Positions 10,800 through 20,004 of a stretch of 64,000 bases of DNA are shown piece by piece; position 1 is the first letter of the stretch, and every line of letters starts with the position of its first letter. Both the position numbers and the translations under genes were made by a program. This DNA is from Prorocentrum cordatum. Lineage: Eukaryota > Sar > Dinophyceae > Prorocentrales > Prorocentraceae. The stretch is from contig CAUYUJ010001395.1 in assembly GCA_963575745.1 (NCBI GenBank), positions 1-64,000 on the forward strand, written 5' to 3'. The notes under the pieces were generated by a model. That model ran no database searches. It saw nothing but the letters and a program-made list of their open reading frames with translations, and was not told the origin of the DNA.

Positions 10800-11640
10800 A
10801 TCAGGCGCGACGCCGATCTCCTGACCAGGCTCGCCATCTGGGTCAAGTGCAAGTGTTTCGAGCGACCCCCTCTCAAAGGCGCTCGGGACGTCGTGGACTC
10901 CAGGCGCGCTTCCGCATGAAAGCACTGGCTGGGATCGGGCGGCAAGACCGTCGGTATCATCCGCTGCCGCATGGCGCTGAGGGGCTTCAGCGACACGGGC
11001 GCCGGAGGCGTGGATACGTTCGCCGGAACAGCGAAACGGGCGTCTCAGCGCATTCTGTCCTCAGAGGCGGTTCGTCGCCCGGACCAGGTGCGCGCCGCCG
11101 CGGACATCGAGATAGCGATCTTGCAGGGAATGACCCATGCCGACATGCAGGAGCAAGGCGAGGCACCGAGAGAGGTAAACTTACCCCTGCCGCCTGGCAG
11201 CGCGGCCATCCCCAGACAGCCAGGCCGCGAGTCCTTCGACGAGCGGACAGAGTGCCTGCGCTGCATCTGGCCAGGCACGGGCTGCAAAGATGCGCCCAGG
11301 TCACGCGCTCGCCCAAATGCGACGCCGAGCCGACGCGGCGGGGCCCGGAGCTCGAGGTCGAGCGCGAGGCGTCCGGCACCCGTGGTGCTGGCGACTCAGA
11401 GGTAGTGCTCATGCTCTGCGCGTCGATGATCTCGAGATCGCAGGACTCCGGTAGCGCGTCGACCGCCTCCTCGGCCACGTCGAGCGAGTCTTCGGCAAAC
11501 TGCAGGGTGATTGCGACGACTTCGCCAACTACTGCGCCCTCCAACGCCGCAGTGCCGACGGCGCAGCGACGCTCGACCAGGACGAGTACATCGACGCGCC
11601 GGTGCCCGTCAGGCACGTCGACCTAGTGAAGTCGAAGGCC
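10800..11640 (+). pseudogene. Copia reverse transcriptase, broken
   Basis: The order LTRLAIWVKCKCFERPPLKG, a stop near 10917, MALRGFSDTGAGGVDTFAGT, SQRILSSEAVRRP, ADIEIAILQGMTH and LPPGSAAIPRQPG, then FDERTECLRCIWPGTGCKDA, is the copia RT signature. The first catalytic aspartate is in ADIEIA (11103-11105). After a frame change, ALRVDDLEIAG carries the paired aspartates (11425-11430), followed by HVERVFGKLQGDCDDF. Frames differ between the two catalytic blocks, so no intact enzyme can be made. Confidence 0.85.
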
Positions 11641-12558
11641 GTCGAGCCAGCAGAAGGTCCGCCTCCCTCGTCGGAGCAGCCGCCTATGCGCTGCTCGCGC
11701 AACGCCGCGTCGCCATCGACCCTTTCGCGCTGCAGCGGCGGCCAAGAATGGGCTGTTCATCAGGCGCATTATGCGGCTCAGCTCCGTTGTTCTGGCCACG
11801 GAGAAGATCGAGGCGCGCGTCGTCTTCCCAGCGATGGAGCGCGCCTGCCAGATCTGCGCGCGCAGCGACGGCTCCTTCATGCGCGAGGAGGCGACGGGGT
11901 GCGGCAGGAGAGGCGCCGTATATATGCGTCTGGGCAAGTGTCGTTGCTGGTGGGCAGATCTGCCACTTGCTCGACGCCGTGAGCCGATAACGCAAACTGG
12001 CGGGTAGATCCTTTCCCGGCTCCGAGCTGCTCGCAGCATGTGGAGTCGCAGGCGGTCCGCTGGCGCGCCCCCTCACTCTCCGCGAGATGGCGCTCGGACC
12101 TGCCTCGGCAGGCGAGATCAGGAGCTTGAGGGTGGAGGGAGGTTACGCTGTGCCGGTCGAGCTGGTCGTGGATGGCATGCCCGTCTTCTCCGCACTGGCC
12201 ATGGACCACTTGAGGCTGCCATCCGGTAGCAGTACGGCAGGCTATCCGTGGCCGCGCACCAATCAGTTAATCATCCGACATGCTGCGGTGCGACACCCGC
12301 GACATGAGGGCCGACCCCATGACGAAGGGGAGCATCGGCCGGGAGCTTATCCTCGATATCATGGAGGGCAGCTCGCCTACGTACATCCACGATGAGGTTG
12401 AGCGTGGAGCGCCATTAGAAGACAGTACCGAGCTCCAGCTACAGCAACCTCAACAAGGACAACGACGAAGGGTGATCAACGCGATGTCGCGTGTCCGCGC
12501 TGTGTTCGGGACTGCGGCACAGCACACCAAGAGGAGAAGTACGAGGATATTCGTATGA
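11641..12558 (+). pseudogene. Copia RNase H region and C-terminal tail, broken
   Basis: SLVGAAAYALLAQRRVAIDP (about 11670-11730) is the connection region. A shifted frame gives IRRIMRLSSVVLATEK, then RSDGSFMREEATGCGRRGAV with the RNase H aspartate (11867). Next come LTLREMALGPASAGEIRSL, VPVELVVDGMPVFSALAMD and CDTRDMRADPMTKGSIGREL (12287 onward). The tail runs through ILDIMEGSSPTYIHDEVERG to a stop at 12558. The DTRD...TKG motif is characteristic of the end of copia pol. Confidence 0.8.
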
Positions 12559-13081
12559 GGCGAAGTGCGATCGCGAACGTGACGTAGTGAGCGACACCAA
12601 TGAGAGATTGCTTTCTCGAGCTGTGTTCGAGAGGCAGGAGGTGAGTTGTCAGTCCGTGTACGCTGCCAACTTGTCTGCTAGTCACTGTGACTTTATATAG
12701 GGAGCCTGGTCAGAAGAAGGTCCCCAGACACTGTGATTAGTTCTGAGGGGGGTGGTCAGCAGAACCCCCTGTGCTGTGCAGATTACCGCTGCAACTGTTT
12801 AGTCAGTTCGGGGAGTCTTGTTGGTGGACTGGACGGTTTGCGCCCAGGCTGTCAACGAGGCACAAGGGACCCCTTCGAGCACCAGGCTCGACGTGTATAT
12901 TGTCAGGCAGAGGCGTGTGTAGCATGGCAGTTGGAATGTGGGCGCGCGGGTTTCGCCATGGGCATTTGGCTCAAGGCGATCACCTGCGCGCCCGTTATGA
13001 TACTTGCTCTAATCCACTCATAACCGTTGTACGTGTTTTACATTAAAAATCCGCTCAACAGCACAGGTTTACATTCTTAGT
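12559..13081. other. Post-pol interval, possible element 3' region
   Basis: Mixed sequence after the copia tail with a purine-rich GGCAGGAGGTGAG stretch near 12640 and TTTATATAG near 12692. It could include a decayed 3' long terminal repeat. I found no matching upstream copy by eye, so this is only position-based inference. A 96-codon + frame is not convincing. Confidence 0.35.
12956..12975 (+). other. Possible relic of the dinoflagellate spliced leader
   Basis: CCATGGGCATTTGGCTCAAG matches the 3' 11 bases of the conserved dinoflagellate spliced leader (TTTGGCTCAAG) exactly. With one T missing, it agrees with most of the remaining positions. Such relics mark mRNA-derived insertions. A single short, diverged match may be chance. 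Confidence 0.35.
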
Positions 13082-13511
13082 CTCCTCCTCCTCCTCCTCC
13101 TCCCCCTCCTCCTCCTCCTCCTCCTCCTCCTCCTCCTCATCTCCCCCTCCTCCTCCTCCTCCTCTTCATCCTCCTCCTCCTCTCCTCCTCCTCCTCTCCT
13201 CGTCCGTCGAGTCCTCCTCGCCTCCTCCCTCTCCTCTCTCGTACCTTCCTCTCTCCTCGTCCTCCTGCTCCTCCTCCCCCCCTCTCTTCTCCCCCCTCCC
13301 TCGCCTGCTCTCCCCCTCCCCTCCTTCCCCCTCTGCTCCCTTCATCATCTGCTCCCTCCTCTCCTCCCTCATACTCTCCGTTTCCTCCTCTTCCTCCTTT
13401 CTTACTCATTCTCCTCCTCCTTCGACCCTTCCAGTCCTCCTCCTCCTCCTCCTCCTCCTCCTCCTCCTCCTCCTCCTTTTCCTCCTCCTCCTCTTCCTCC
13501 GCCCCGCGCAG
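13082..13511 (+). repeat. (CTC)n polypyrimidine tract ending in a splice acceptor
   Basis: CTC units with TCC/CCT variation to about 13503, then GCCCCGCGCAG. It forms a very long pyrimidine tract directly before the J-domain exon. Confidence 0.9.
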
Positions 13512-13620
13512 GCGCTGCTGCGGGAGTGGCACCCGGACAAGAACCCGCAGAGCGTGGACGTGGCAACCGCGGTGTTCCAGCTGCTCCAGGCGTCGCGGCC
13601 TCCAGAGCGGATTTCGGGCC
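13512..13620 (+). CDS. Internal exon of a DnaJ (J-domain) protein
   Basis: J-domains stimulate Hsp70 ATPase through the invariant HPD loop. After the acceptor ...GCGCAG, the frame reads ALLREWHPDKNPQS then VDVATAVFQLLQASRP. HPD is at 13530-13538, flanked by basic residues of helix II and by a helix-III-like stretch with the conserved F (VFQLL). The exon is closed by CC|GTGAGC, a good donor. It covers only the second half of a roughly 70-residue J-domain, so helix I must be in an upstream exon that I cannot see. An intact HPD and the absence of stops argue for a functional exon. Subfamily unknown. Confidence 0.72.
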
Positions 13621-13635
13621 GTGAGCGTGAGCACG

Positions 13636-14036
13636 AGGAGGACGAGGAGGACGAGGAGGACGAAGAGGAGGAGGAGGAGGAGGAGGAGGAGGAGGAGGAC
13701 GAAAAAGAGGAGGGAGGAGGAGGAGGAGGGACGAGGAAGAGGAGGGGAGGAGAGGAGGAGGAAAAGGAAGGAGAGCAGCGGAGGAGGAGGAGGAGGAGGG
13801 GAGGAGGAGGATGAGAGGAGGAGGAGGAGGAGGAGGAGGAGGAGGAGAAGGGAGAAGGAAGACCGAGGAGGAAAATGAGGAGGAAACGGAGGAGGAAACG
13901 GAGGAGGACGGGAGGAGGAGGAGGAGGAAGAGGAGGAGGGGAGGCGGAGAGGAGGCAAGGAGGAGGCAAGGAGGAAAAGGAGGAGGGAGGAGGAGGAGGA
14001 GGAGGAGGAGGGGGAGGAGGAGGAGGAGGAGTGCTC
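13636..14036 (+). repeat. (GAG)n polypurine tract
   Basis: GAG/GGA units on the + strand, beginning 16 b after the J-domain exon's donor site and complementary in sequence to the (CTC)n tract before the exon. Confidence 0.9.
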
Positions 14037-14508
14037 AGAGGCGGCGATCGGTTCGATCAAAGTCGGAGTCGCGCAAAAAGGGGGGGGGGGGAGGAGCAGG
14101 AGGAGGGGAGGGGGACGATGGGGGAGGGAGGGAGGGAGGGACGGAGGGGCTCTTCTGGGCCAAGCTGATCTTTGCACGGAGGCCTTGAGGGCTCCAAGCT
14201 CCGAACGTGTGTTCGCACCGCTTTTCTGTGTCCGGACCAGGGGTGGGATCTTCGGAGCCGAGTTCTTGCGACTGGCGTTTGGCCGGTGTTCAGGTAATTG
14301 GTATCGTTGAGGACTCTCGGGGGTTAGGACACCTAGTGCCGCTGGCTACGAATACGTACGATAAGATGCGGATGGGTCAAGACAGTAGGAGATAGGTTAA
14401 GCTGGGATATTGGGCTCAAGAGGCGGCCACTAAGGGCGGCAAGACAGGGCACGCTTTTTCTCTGGATAGCCTCTTGTTACGGGGCCGCTTGCGAAGGAAT
14501 GCTGGCCG
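14037..14508. other. No gene seen
   Basis: Unique sequence of lower GC. All + frames are interrupted and no motif is recognised. Confidence 0.6.
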
Positions 14509-14949
14509 CTACAGTGAGATCAGGCTGTCTCTGCACTCGGTGAGGTAGGGGGCAAATATTGGATGCACAATGCCAAGCCCTTGCCTGGCGAGCAGCATGC
14601 CCTTGCTGATACTGGTCCTCCATGTATTCGGCCTGATAAGCAGCTTGTTTGTTGAGCTCTTCGGGAGCTCAAGCATGAAGCGGGTCTTGGGGTGGACTGG
14701 TTGAACCCTAGATGTTGGCCTTTGCCTCGAGAAGTGTTCACCGACAGGTTGGTTTGGCAGATCAGAGATTATGTTACAGCGCGGGTTCTTGAAGTTGTTG
14801 CTGGTCATGACAGGGAGGGAGACTAAGTTTACTGTTTCGTGCAAGGAGTTCGAGTTCTTACTTGAAAGCACGTAGTGATGGTTTGGCTTTGTTGCGCAGT
14901 TGCACGTGTGCCCCCTAGGATATGATGCAGTCGCCAAGCGTGTCCGCAA
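14509..14949 (-). CDS. Hypothetical 146-codon frame in a lower-GC island
   Basis: This minus-strand frame stays open for 146 codons where base composition is nearly balanced, so chance openness is less likely than elsewhere in the window. It contains LPVMTSNNFKNPRC, FMLELPKSSTNKLL and WRTSISKGMLLARQGLG. No domain is recognised. The opposite strand is interrupted in all frames. It may belong to the decayed retroelement marked by the RNase H fragment at 16.9 kb, although that lies on the other strand. Confidence 0.25.
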   Translation of the reverse strand: MRTRLATASYPRGHTCNCATKPNHHYVLSSKNSNSLHETVNLVSLPVMTSNNFKNPRCNIISDLPNQPVGEHFSRQRPTSRVQPVHPKTRFMLELPKSSTNKLLIRPNTWRTSISKGMLLARQGLGIVHPIFAPYLTECRDSLISL

Positions 14950-15117
14950 GAACCCGAGTGCTAGAGTTAGACTAAGGAGGGCAGAGAAGCGATGGGCTCT
15001 GGGGATTTGCGGTTGTTGGGTTAACGCGGAGACATGTGCATGGTATGATATTGGCGCCGGCCAGGGGCCTTAGCAAAGATAAGTATGGATCTGTCTTGTC
15101 TCTCGGACTTCGGTCGT

Positions 15118-15561
15118 CTACCGTGGGGGTTCGAACGGAACCTCATGTTGTGTACCACAGCCATGTTGTTCTGCAGTGGTGCAGGGCACTCTGGGGCGGT
15201 ACCCCTGGCATGGATTTGCTGCAAGTTGTTCATGAGAAAGCTGCAGATGTTTCTGCCAGGTCAAGCGCCCTGGGCTTGCTGCGACATCGCCTGCGCACGT
15301 GTATCTTCCCACGCTCGCGTAGCTTGGTTGGAGACCGACTTCGGCCAGGCTGGCGACTACCAGCGAAGGTGAGAGGATTGATCTTCCTAAACTATCCCAG
15401 GCCATGGTTCGTGAACTTGCACCGCGCGATGTAGATCCCCAGGTGGACAAAAATCCATTCATAGACCCAACTTCAACGAGGTTTGGTGTAGGCCTGTTTT
15501 TTTGGGGGACAGGGCGAACGAGCTCATCAATGTCAGGAGGGAAAGAAGCACACAGACACAA
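15118..15561 (-). CDS. Hypothetical 147-codon frame
   Basis: A minus-strand frame with PPDIDELVRPVPQKN, SMNGFLSTWGS and LTWQKHLQLSHEQLAANP ends at 15118. Composition is plausible for a soluble protein, with no domain recognised. The + strand offers a competing pattern: a frame ending GDYQRR followed by GTGAGA and a short AG-ended interval (CTATCCCAG, about 15397). The strand is therefore uncertain. Confidence 0.22.
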   Translation of the reverse strand: MCLCASFPPDIDELVRPVPQKNRPTPNLVEVGSMNGFLSTWGSTSRGASSRTMAWDSLGRSILSPSLVVASLAEVGLQPSYASVGRYTCAGDVAASPGRLTWQKHLQLSHEQLAANPCQGYRPRVPCTTAEQHGCGTQHEVPFEPPR

Positions 15562-16100
15562 CTGGTCGTCGACTCCCAGGAAAATGTTGGAAAATAAGGG
15601 AAGTGGGGGGGGGAGACGAAAACCCAGACAATGTCGGAAAATATAAGGACTCTTGGGATTTGTATATATTCATTGAATCGCTTCGCTCATTCCGCCGGCC
15701 CTGGAGCGCTATTTGGGGCCTCTTGGGGCCGTCTTGGGGGCCTCTTGGGGGCTTCTTGGGAGCGTCTTGGGGCTCCTTGGCGGCGTCTTGGGCTCCCCTG
15801 GGGCCTCTTAGGGGGCTCTTGAGGGCCCCTTGGGGCGGGAGGGGGGGTAGTCGATTGCAGCCGCCCCCTCGGAGGCCACGATCCTCGTGAGGGGTGGCGA
15901 AAAATAGCCTCCCCCCTGGGGATCGCCTGGGACCCGGCTGGGGATCGGCCAGGGTACTTTTCGTCTGGGGGACCCCAGGGGCCGCCCCGCGCGCGCGAAC
16001 TAGAAATACTGTTAAGTAGTTACTGGAGATCTTAGCACGCCTCTGGCCCATTGGGCTGGCGAATTTGTGTGTCCCTGGGCCCCTTCACAATGGCAAAGTC
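15540..16100. repeat. Dispersed repeat B, copy split by a 390 b insertion
   Basis: 15540-15670 and 16066-16095 match adjacent parts of 1424-1560. The inserted block holds a minisatellite of CTTGGGGGCCT-like units (15676-15850), a GC-rich part and TAAGTAGTTACTGG. The comparison dates the insertion after duplication of repeat B. Confidence 0.55.
15676..15850. repeat. Degenerate minisatellite CTTGGGGGCCT
   Basis: Units of 11-18 b around GGGGCCTCTTGG and GGGGGCTTCTTGG. Similar G-rich arrays occur at 52540-52640 and 52850-52930, and the complementary form (CCCAAGAGGGCCCC) occurs at 62080-62300 and around 31040-31100. Confidence 0.75.
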
Positions 16101-16189
16101 ACCTAGGCCTGGACGACAGATCCCCAGGCTCGTGTTCGGAATGCGTCTGCTCTGGGTGCCTGGGCTCCAGGCACGGCTTTGGGACCATG

Positions 16190-16540
16190 ACGCGCCTGAG
16201 GACGAGCTGTCCCAGCTGTGCCGGGCACAGCGTGGCACACTCATTTACAGGAGTCATGGCGCCAACATCGCAGAGCGGATTTCGTTCGGAAAACGATGGG
16301 ATGGGCCAAGAGTGTCCTGGAGAATTTCGTTCCGGATTTCGAGGTGAATTTCGTACGGATCCTTTGGGCCGGGAATGAAGACCAAAAAGAATCCACGCGA
16401 AATTCACTTCATTTTTCGCTCGCCGCTTCGGGCAAAAATCCACGCAGAAATCCATTCAGAAATTCGATGCAGCACGTCCGCAAGGCCGGTGCAATGAGCT
16501 GTGCCAGGCACAGCGTGGCACACTCTTTCACAGGAGGTTC
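16190..16540. repeat. Direct repeat pair GTGCC(G/A)GGCACAGCGTGGCACACTC
   Basis: Two related segments of about 45 b, around 16203-16255 and 16495-16535, share AGCTGTGCC(G/A)GGCACAGC and GTGGCACACTC(A/T)TT(T/C)ACAGGAG. Between them is AT-richer sequence with CGGATTTCG and GAATTTCG repeats. No gene recognised. Confidence 0.6.
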
Positions 16541-16939
16541 GTTTGCGAGGCTTTTGATGCAGATCGCGGACGGCATTTGTCAAGGAGATGTGTGGGAACG
16601 GGGATGAGGGCCAATATTTGGAACCAGCATCTTGAGAAGTTTCTGGCTGGAGTGCTACCCTACCCAGAGAATTGATTCCTCCCTTCTGAGTGCATCCGAC
16701 TGCGTGGCGCATTGGCTCAATACGCCGGCCTCAGGCAGGCTCTCTGGCAGGATTTTCCAGGATACGTCACCGCTCAACCCACGGGCGAGGTCACGATCAG
16801 TGCGGGGTAGAGCCTCGTAGAAGTTAAAGAGGGTGGCGACCTCCTCTGTGGTTCCCCTGGGGCTGTTCCCAGAGAGCGTGCCCCCCCGTTAGCAGGCTCT
16901 TGGTGGGGGAAAGGTCTGCGTGCAGAATATTGGCTGAGC

Positions 16940-17248
16940 TTGTGGACCGATTTTCCGGGCTTTAGCTTCTCACGAATTCCCAAGAGATTTTGGGGTGTGC
17001 CTGGGAACGGTTTAGAAGCGTCTCGTCCCGAAACCCGAGGGCTCACATTTGGATCAGGGTTTGGCATGTGTGTTGAGGAGGGCTTGATGGCCCATAAGGT
17101 CAAGGGCAACGCTACGGCTCCGGATGTTCTCAACGGTCTTACCGCAGAAGCCGATAGGTCAGGCAACAGGCACGCAGATGGATATACCATGAAGGGTGTT
17201 GAATTGCACCCGATGTCTTGGCAAGCTTTCTTTTTAAGATCTGATTGA
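16940..17248 (+). pseudogene. RNase H domain fragment of a non-LTR-type retroelement
   Basis: The frame has HKVKGNATAPDVLNGLTAEA then DRSGNRHADGYTMKGVELH (about 17090-17210). The pattern K-V-K-G-[HN]-A-T...D-x-x-G-N-x-x-A-D is that of an RNase H C-terminal half. D-x-x-G-N-x-x-A-D carries the last conserved aspartate, and VKGNAT replaces the usual VKGHAT, so the conserved histidine is Asn here. The frame is open for 102 codons, but neighbouring sequence on both sides is interrupted. I read it as a remnant of a decayed element spanning part of 14.2-17.9 kb. Confidence 0.55.
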
Positions 17249-17249
17249 C

Positions 17250-17954
17250 TTGCTCACCAGACGAGGGTTATCAGGTGGGCTGGCGTCCAAGATATGATCA
17301 TGTCAGAAAGAGGTGTGACGGATGCTTCTGATGTTCCCGAGCCCGTTGACGCGGAGTGGAGCCAGGAGCACGCAGCCCCAACGAAAAATTCAAGATCCCA
17401 GGCGCCTTGAGGTGCAAGGAAAAAGTGCGGGGCCCCTGGCGTGTTTGCCTAAGCCGCCAGGAGTGGTGCAACGCTGCTAAGTGAGGGGATCGTGGGAGGG
17501 ACTTGCGATTCTTGTTGGTGGAGGAGGACGGCAACGTACCGTGCGTGTCGACCGCTGCGAGCGTGTGGACCGCCAAGACCTTTGGCCTCGGCACCGTTTC
17601 AATCCGGCCCGACGGGCATCGGTACACTGGCCCGCATCGAGCTCAGGGCATAAGAACCGAGGCCCCGTGCGCTGTAGGCCCTCGTCAGGGGCCACACATG
17701 CTCTCTGGGAGGGTCGGGTAGTTGGGAGGAGTATAGATAAGGGGGGAGTCGTCCTTGCCACAACCAGGCGCTGCAGTATGCTCTTGAATCTCTGCTGTTC
17801 CCAGCTGTCTTGCATGTCTTGGTTCTCGCCGACGCGCGCTGCTGCAGTACCAGGGCCTGACCTCGATTTGCTCGAGCACTGAAACCGAACAGTTTCTCGC
17901 ATCGCTGCCACCAAGACGCGACGGCTCTAGCAAGCCAACGCTTGTCCAACGTGA
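17250..17954. other. Mixed sequence, overlapping frames, no assigned gene
   Basis: Frames of 133 codons (+, 17481-17882) and 145 codons (-, 17477-17914) overlap. A third + frame with LLVEEDGNVPCVSTAASVWT is also coding-like. I cannot choose between them. They may be downstream parts of the RNase H-bearing element. Confidence 0.4.
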
Positions 17955-18210
17955 AAGGGGGGAGGAGGAGGAGGAGGAGGAGGATGAGGAGGAGGAGGAG
18001 GAGGAGAAGGAGGAGGAGCAGGAGCAGGAGGAGCAGGAGGAGCAGGAGGAGCAGGAGGAGCAGGAGGAGGGGGCGGTGGGTGATGTCTTGAGGTGATGTG
18101 AGCGCCCCTCCCAGCAGACTGTACCCAATCACTTGGCCCACCGCACCCAGAGACTGTTGGCGCCACCCCCCCAGCAGGATTTACCCGAACATCTCGCCCA
18201 CCGCACCTGA
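17955..18210. repeat. (GGA)n/(GGAGCA)n tract and a 64 b tandem pair
   Basis: A purine tract (17955-18072) shifts to GGAGCAGGAGGAGCA units, followed by two related units that each contain CCCAGCAG(A/G)(C/T)T...CCCACCGCACC (about 18109-18210). Confidence 0.75.
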
Positions 18211-18391
18211 AGCTCCGTGCAATTTCCTATGGGTCGTGGTGCCCACGCCGTCGAAGAGGCAGCACACGAGGAGAAGGACGGGGGCATGGAGAGGAAGGGG
18301 CAGCACTCGACGGCTCTCGTGTGGAGCGCATGCCTTTTGCTTGCGTGGATGCGCTGTGCGAGGCAGCTGCGGCGATGCGACTCACGAGCGG

Positions 18392-18562
18392 AGAACATAT
18401 CCGTATCCGCGCCCTCGCGGTCTGGATTCTGGGGCGCGACCCCGCGGATACGCGGTCGCGTGGATACGTTCCGCGCGGGACATCTGCGAAACAACGCCCC
18501 GTATCCGCGAGTTCGCGGCCCAGGAGGCCAACCCGCGATGCCGCGGATACGGGTATGTTTCT
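18392..18562. mobile_element. Inverted-repeat element, family E
   Basis: A 171 bp near-palindrome. The left end AGAACATATCCGTATCCGCG matches the reverse complement of the right end (AGAAACATACCCGTATCCGC). Pairing continues inward through CGCGG...CTGGG(G/C)C. Internal direct and inverted GGATACG motifs occur near 18447, 18462 and 18500. No coding capacity. It is the only full copy found in this window. Confidence 0.7.
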
Positions 18563-19129
18563 TGCCCACGAGCGACGTTCGCACCGGCGAGGTGGTGCAT
18601 CTCATCATGGGGTCCCTTCCTTGCCAGCATCTGCTCACGATCTGCTTCATCTGGCTCTTGATCCCCAGGCCGAGCGCGGCAAGGTGATCTGAGGCGTCCT
18701 GCCGTGGGCACGCGCGCTGCAGGCGCGGCGAGGGCCTTAATTCATGTGAGTGTTAGTCGAGGCAGCCTGCAAGAGCCCAGACTTCTTGGGGTCTGCGGCG
18801 CCGCGGATCCGAGTTGCGGTCGAGCTACAACGGGGCTGCTGTGGAGCGAAGGAGGCACAGCGGCGGGAAGACGGGCGGGGAAGAAGGGAGGGGATGGCCG
18901 CGAACGGCCGGAGCGCCTCAGAGCATGAAGCACTTCGGGCTGTGCAGGAGCAGGCTCGGGTCCTCGATGCCGTCAGTGCGCCGGCAGAGGCATAGCAAGT
19001 GCACCCTGGTGGAGGACAGGAGTCGTGCAAAGATCAGCTGGGCCACAGCAGGGACCTGGACATCCGGCGATGGGATTGCTTCAACACGCGGCTCCCAGGG
19101 GTCCCGCCCCGCGACGTGCCCCGCTTCGA
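18563..19129. other. No supported gene
   Basis: Open frames occur on + (for example the frame with SRAKISWATAGTW, about 19020-19060), but they run directly into the pyrimidine tract and have no recognised domain. Confidence 0.5.
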
Positions 19130-19968
19130 GCTCCTCTTCCTCCTGCTCCTCCTCCTCCTCCTCCTCCTCCTCCTCCTCCTCCTGCTCCTCCTCCTCCTCC
19201 TCCTCTACGAGCTACGGGCGCTCCTCCTCCTCCTCCTCCTCCTCCTCCGCCTCCTCCTCCTCCTCCTTCTCCCCCTCCTTCCTCCTCCCTTCTCCCTCCT
19301 CCCTCCTCCCTCTCCTTCCCTCCTCCCTCCTTTTCCTCCTCCTCCTCCTCCGCCTCCTCCTCCTCCTCCTTTCCCCCTCCTCCTCCCTCCTCCTCCTCCT
19401 CCTCCCTCCCTCCCTCCCCCTCCCATCCCTCCTTCCCTCCCTCCTCCCTCCCCCTCCCCTCCCTCCTCCCTCCTCCCTCATCCCTCATCCCTCTCCCCAT
19501 CCCTCCTCCTCCTCCTCTCCTCTCTCTTCCTCCTCCCCCTCCTCCTCCCCTCCTCCCCTCCTCCTCCTCTCCTCCTCCTCCTCTCCTCCTCCTCTCCTCC
19601 TCCTCCTCCTCCTCCTCCTCCTCCTCCTCCTCCTCCTCCTCCTCCTCTCTCCTCCTCCTTTTCCTCCTTCTCCTCCTCCTCCTCCTTCTCCTCCTCCTCC
19701 TCCTCCTTCCTCCTCCCCCTCTTCCTTCCTGCTACTCCATCCTCCTCCTCCCTCCTCCCTTCTCCTCCCTCCCTCCTCCCTCCCTCCTCCTCTTCCTCCC
19801 CCTTCCTCCTCCTCCTCCTCCTCCTCCTCCTCCTCCCCTCTCGGCCTCCTTATCCTCCTCCTCTTCCTCCTCGCCTCCTTCTCCTCCTCCCCCTCCTCCT
19901 CCTCCTCCTCCTCCTCCTCCTCCTCCTCCTCCTCCTCCTCCTCCTCCTCCTCCTCCTCCCTCCTCCCT
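19130..19968 (+). repeat. 840 b (CTC)n polypyrimidine tract
   Basis: Almost unbroken CTC/TCC/CCT units, interrupted near 19207-19221 by ACGAGCTACGGGCGC. All three + frames (poly-Ser, Leu and Pro) and the minus frames are open by composition only. Confidence 0.95.
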
Positions 19969-20004
19969 GTTCCGATATTCTTGAAAGCATCAACAAATAA
20001 TTCG

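Larger units (their letters stand above)
8221..12558 (+). mobile_element. Degenerate Ty1/copia retrotransposon, pol region
   Basis: All + frames taken together give the copia order integrase, reverse transcriptase, RNase H over about 4.3 kb, with repeated frameshifts and in-frame stops. Landmarks: zinc-binding HHCC region at 8830-8970; integrase D, D, E at 9036, 9162 and 9264; GDQLEIHRPP/GWAGP C-terminal region at 9643-9770; RT first aspartate at 11103; VDD at 11422-11430; RNase H SDGSF at 11864; and a DTRDMRADPMTKG tail at 12292. No flanking long terminal repeats were recognised by eye, and gag and protease are not visible. It is a dead copy. Confidence 0.85.

Noticed and set aside
14400-14421. 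Second spliced-leader-like match (TTGGGCTCAAG)
   Set aside because: Only the last eight bases plus scattered positions agree, within chance expectation.
15118-15145. GGGGTTCGAACGGAACCTC as a tRNA T-arm
   Set aside because: It is a short palindrome without matching acceptor, D or anticodon arms.
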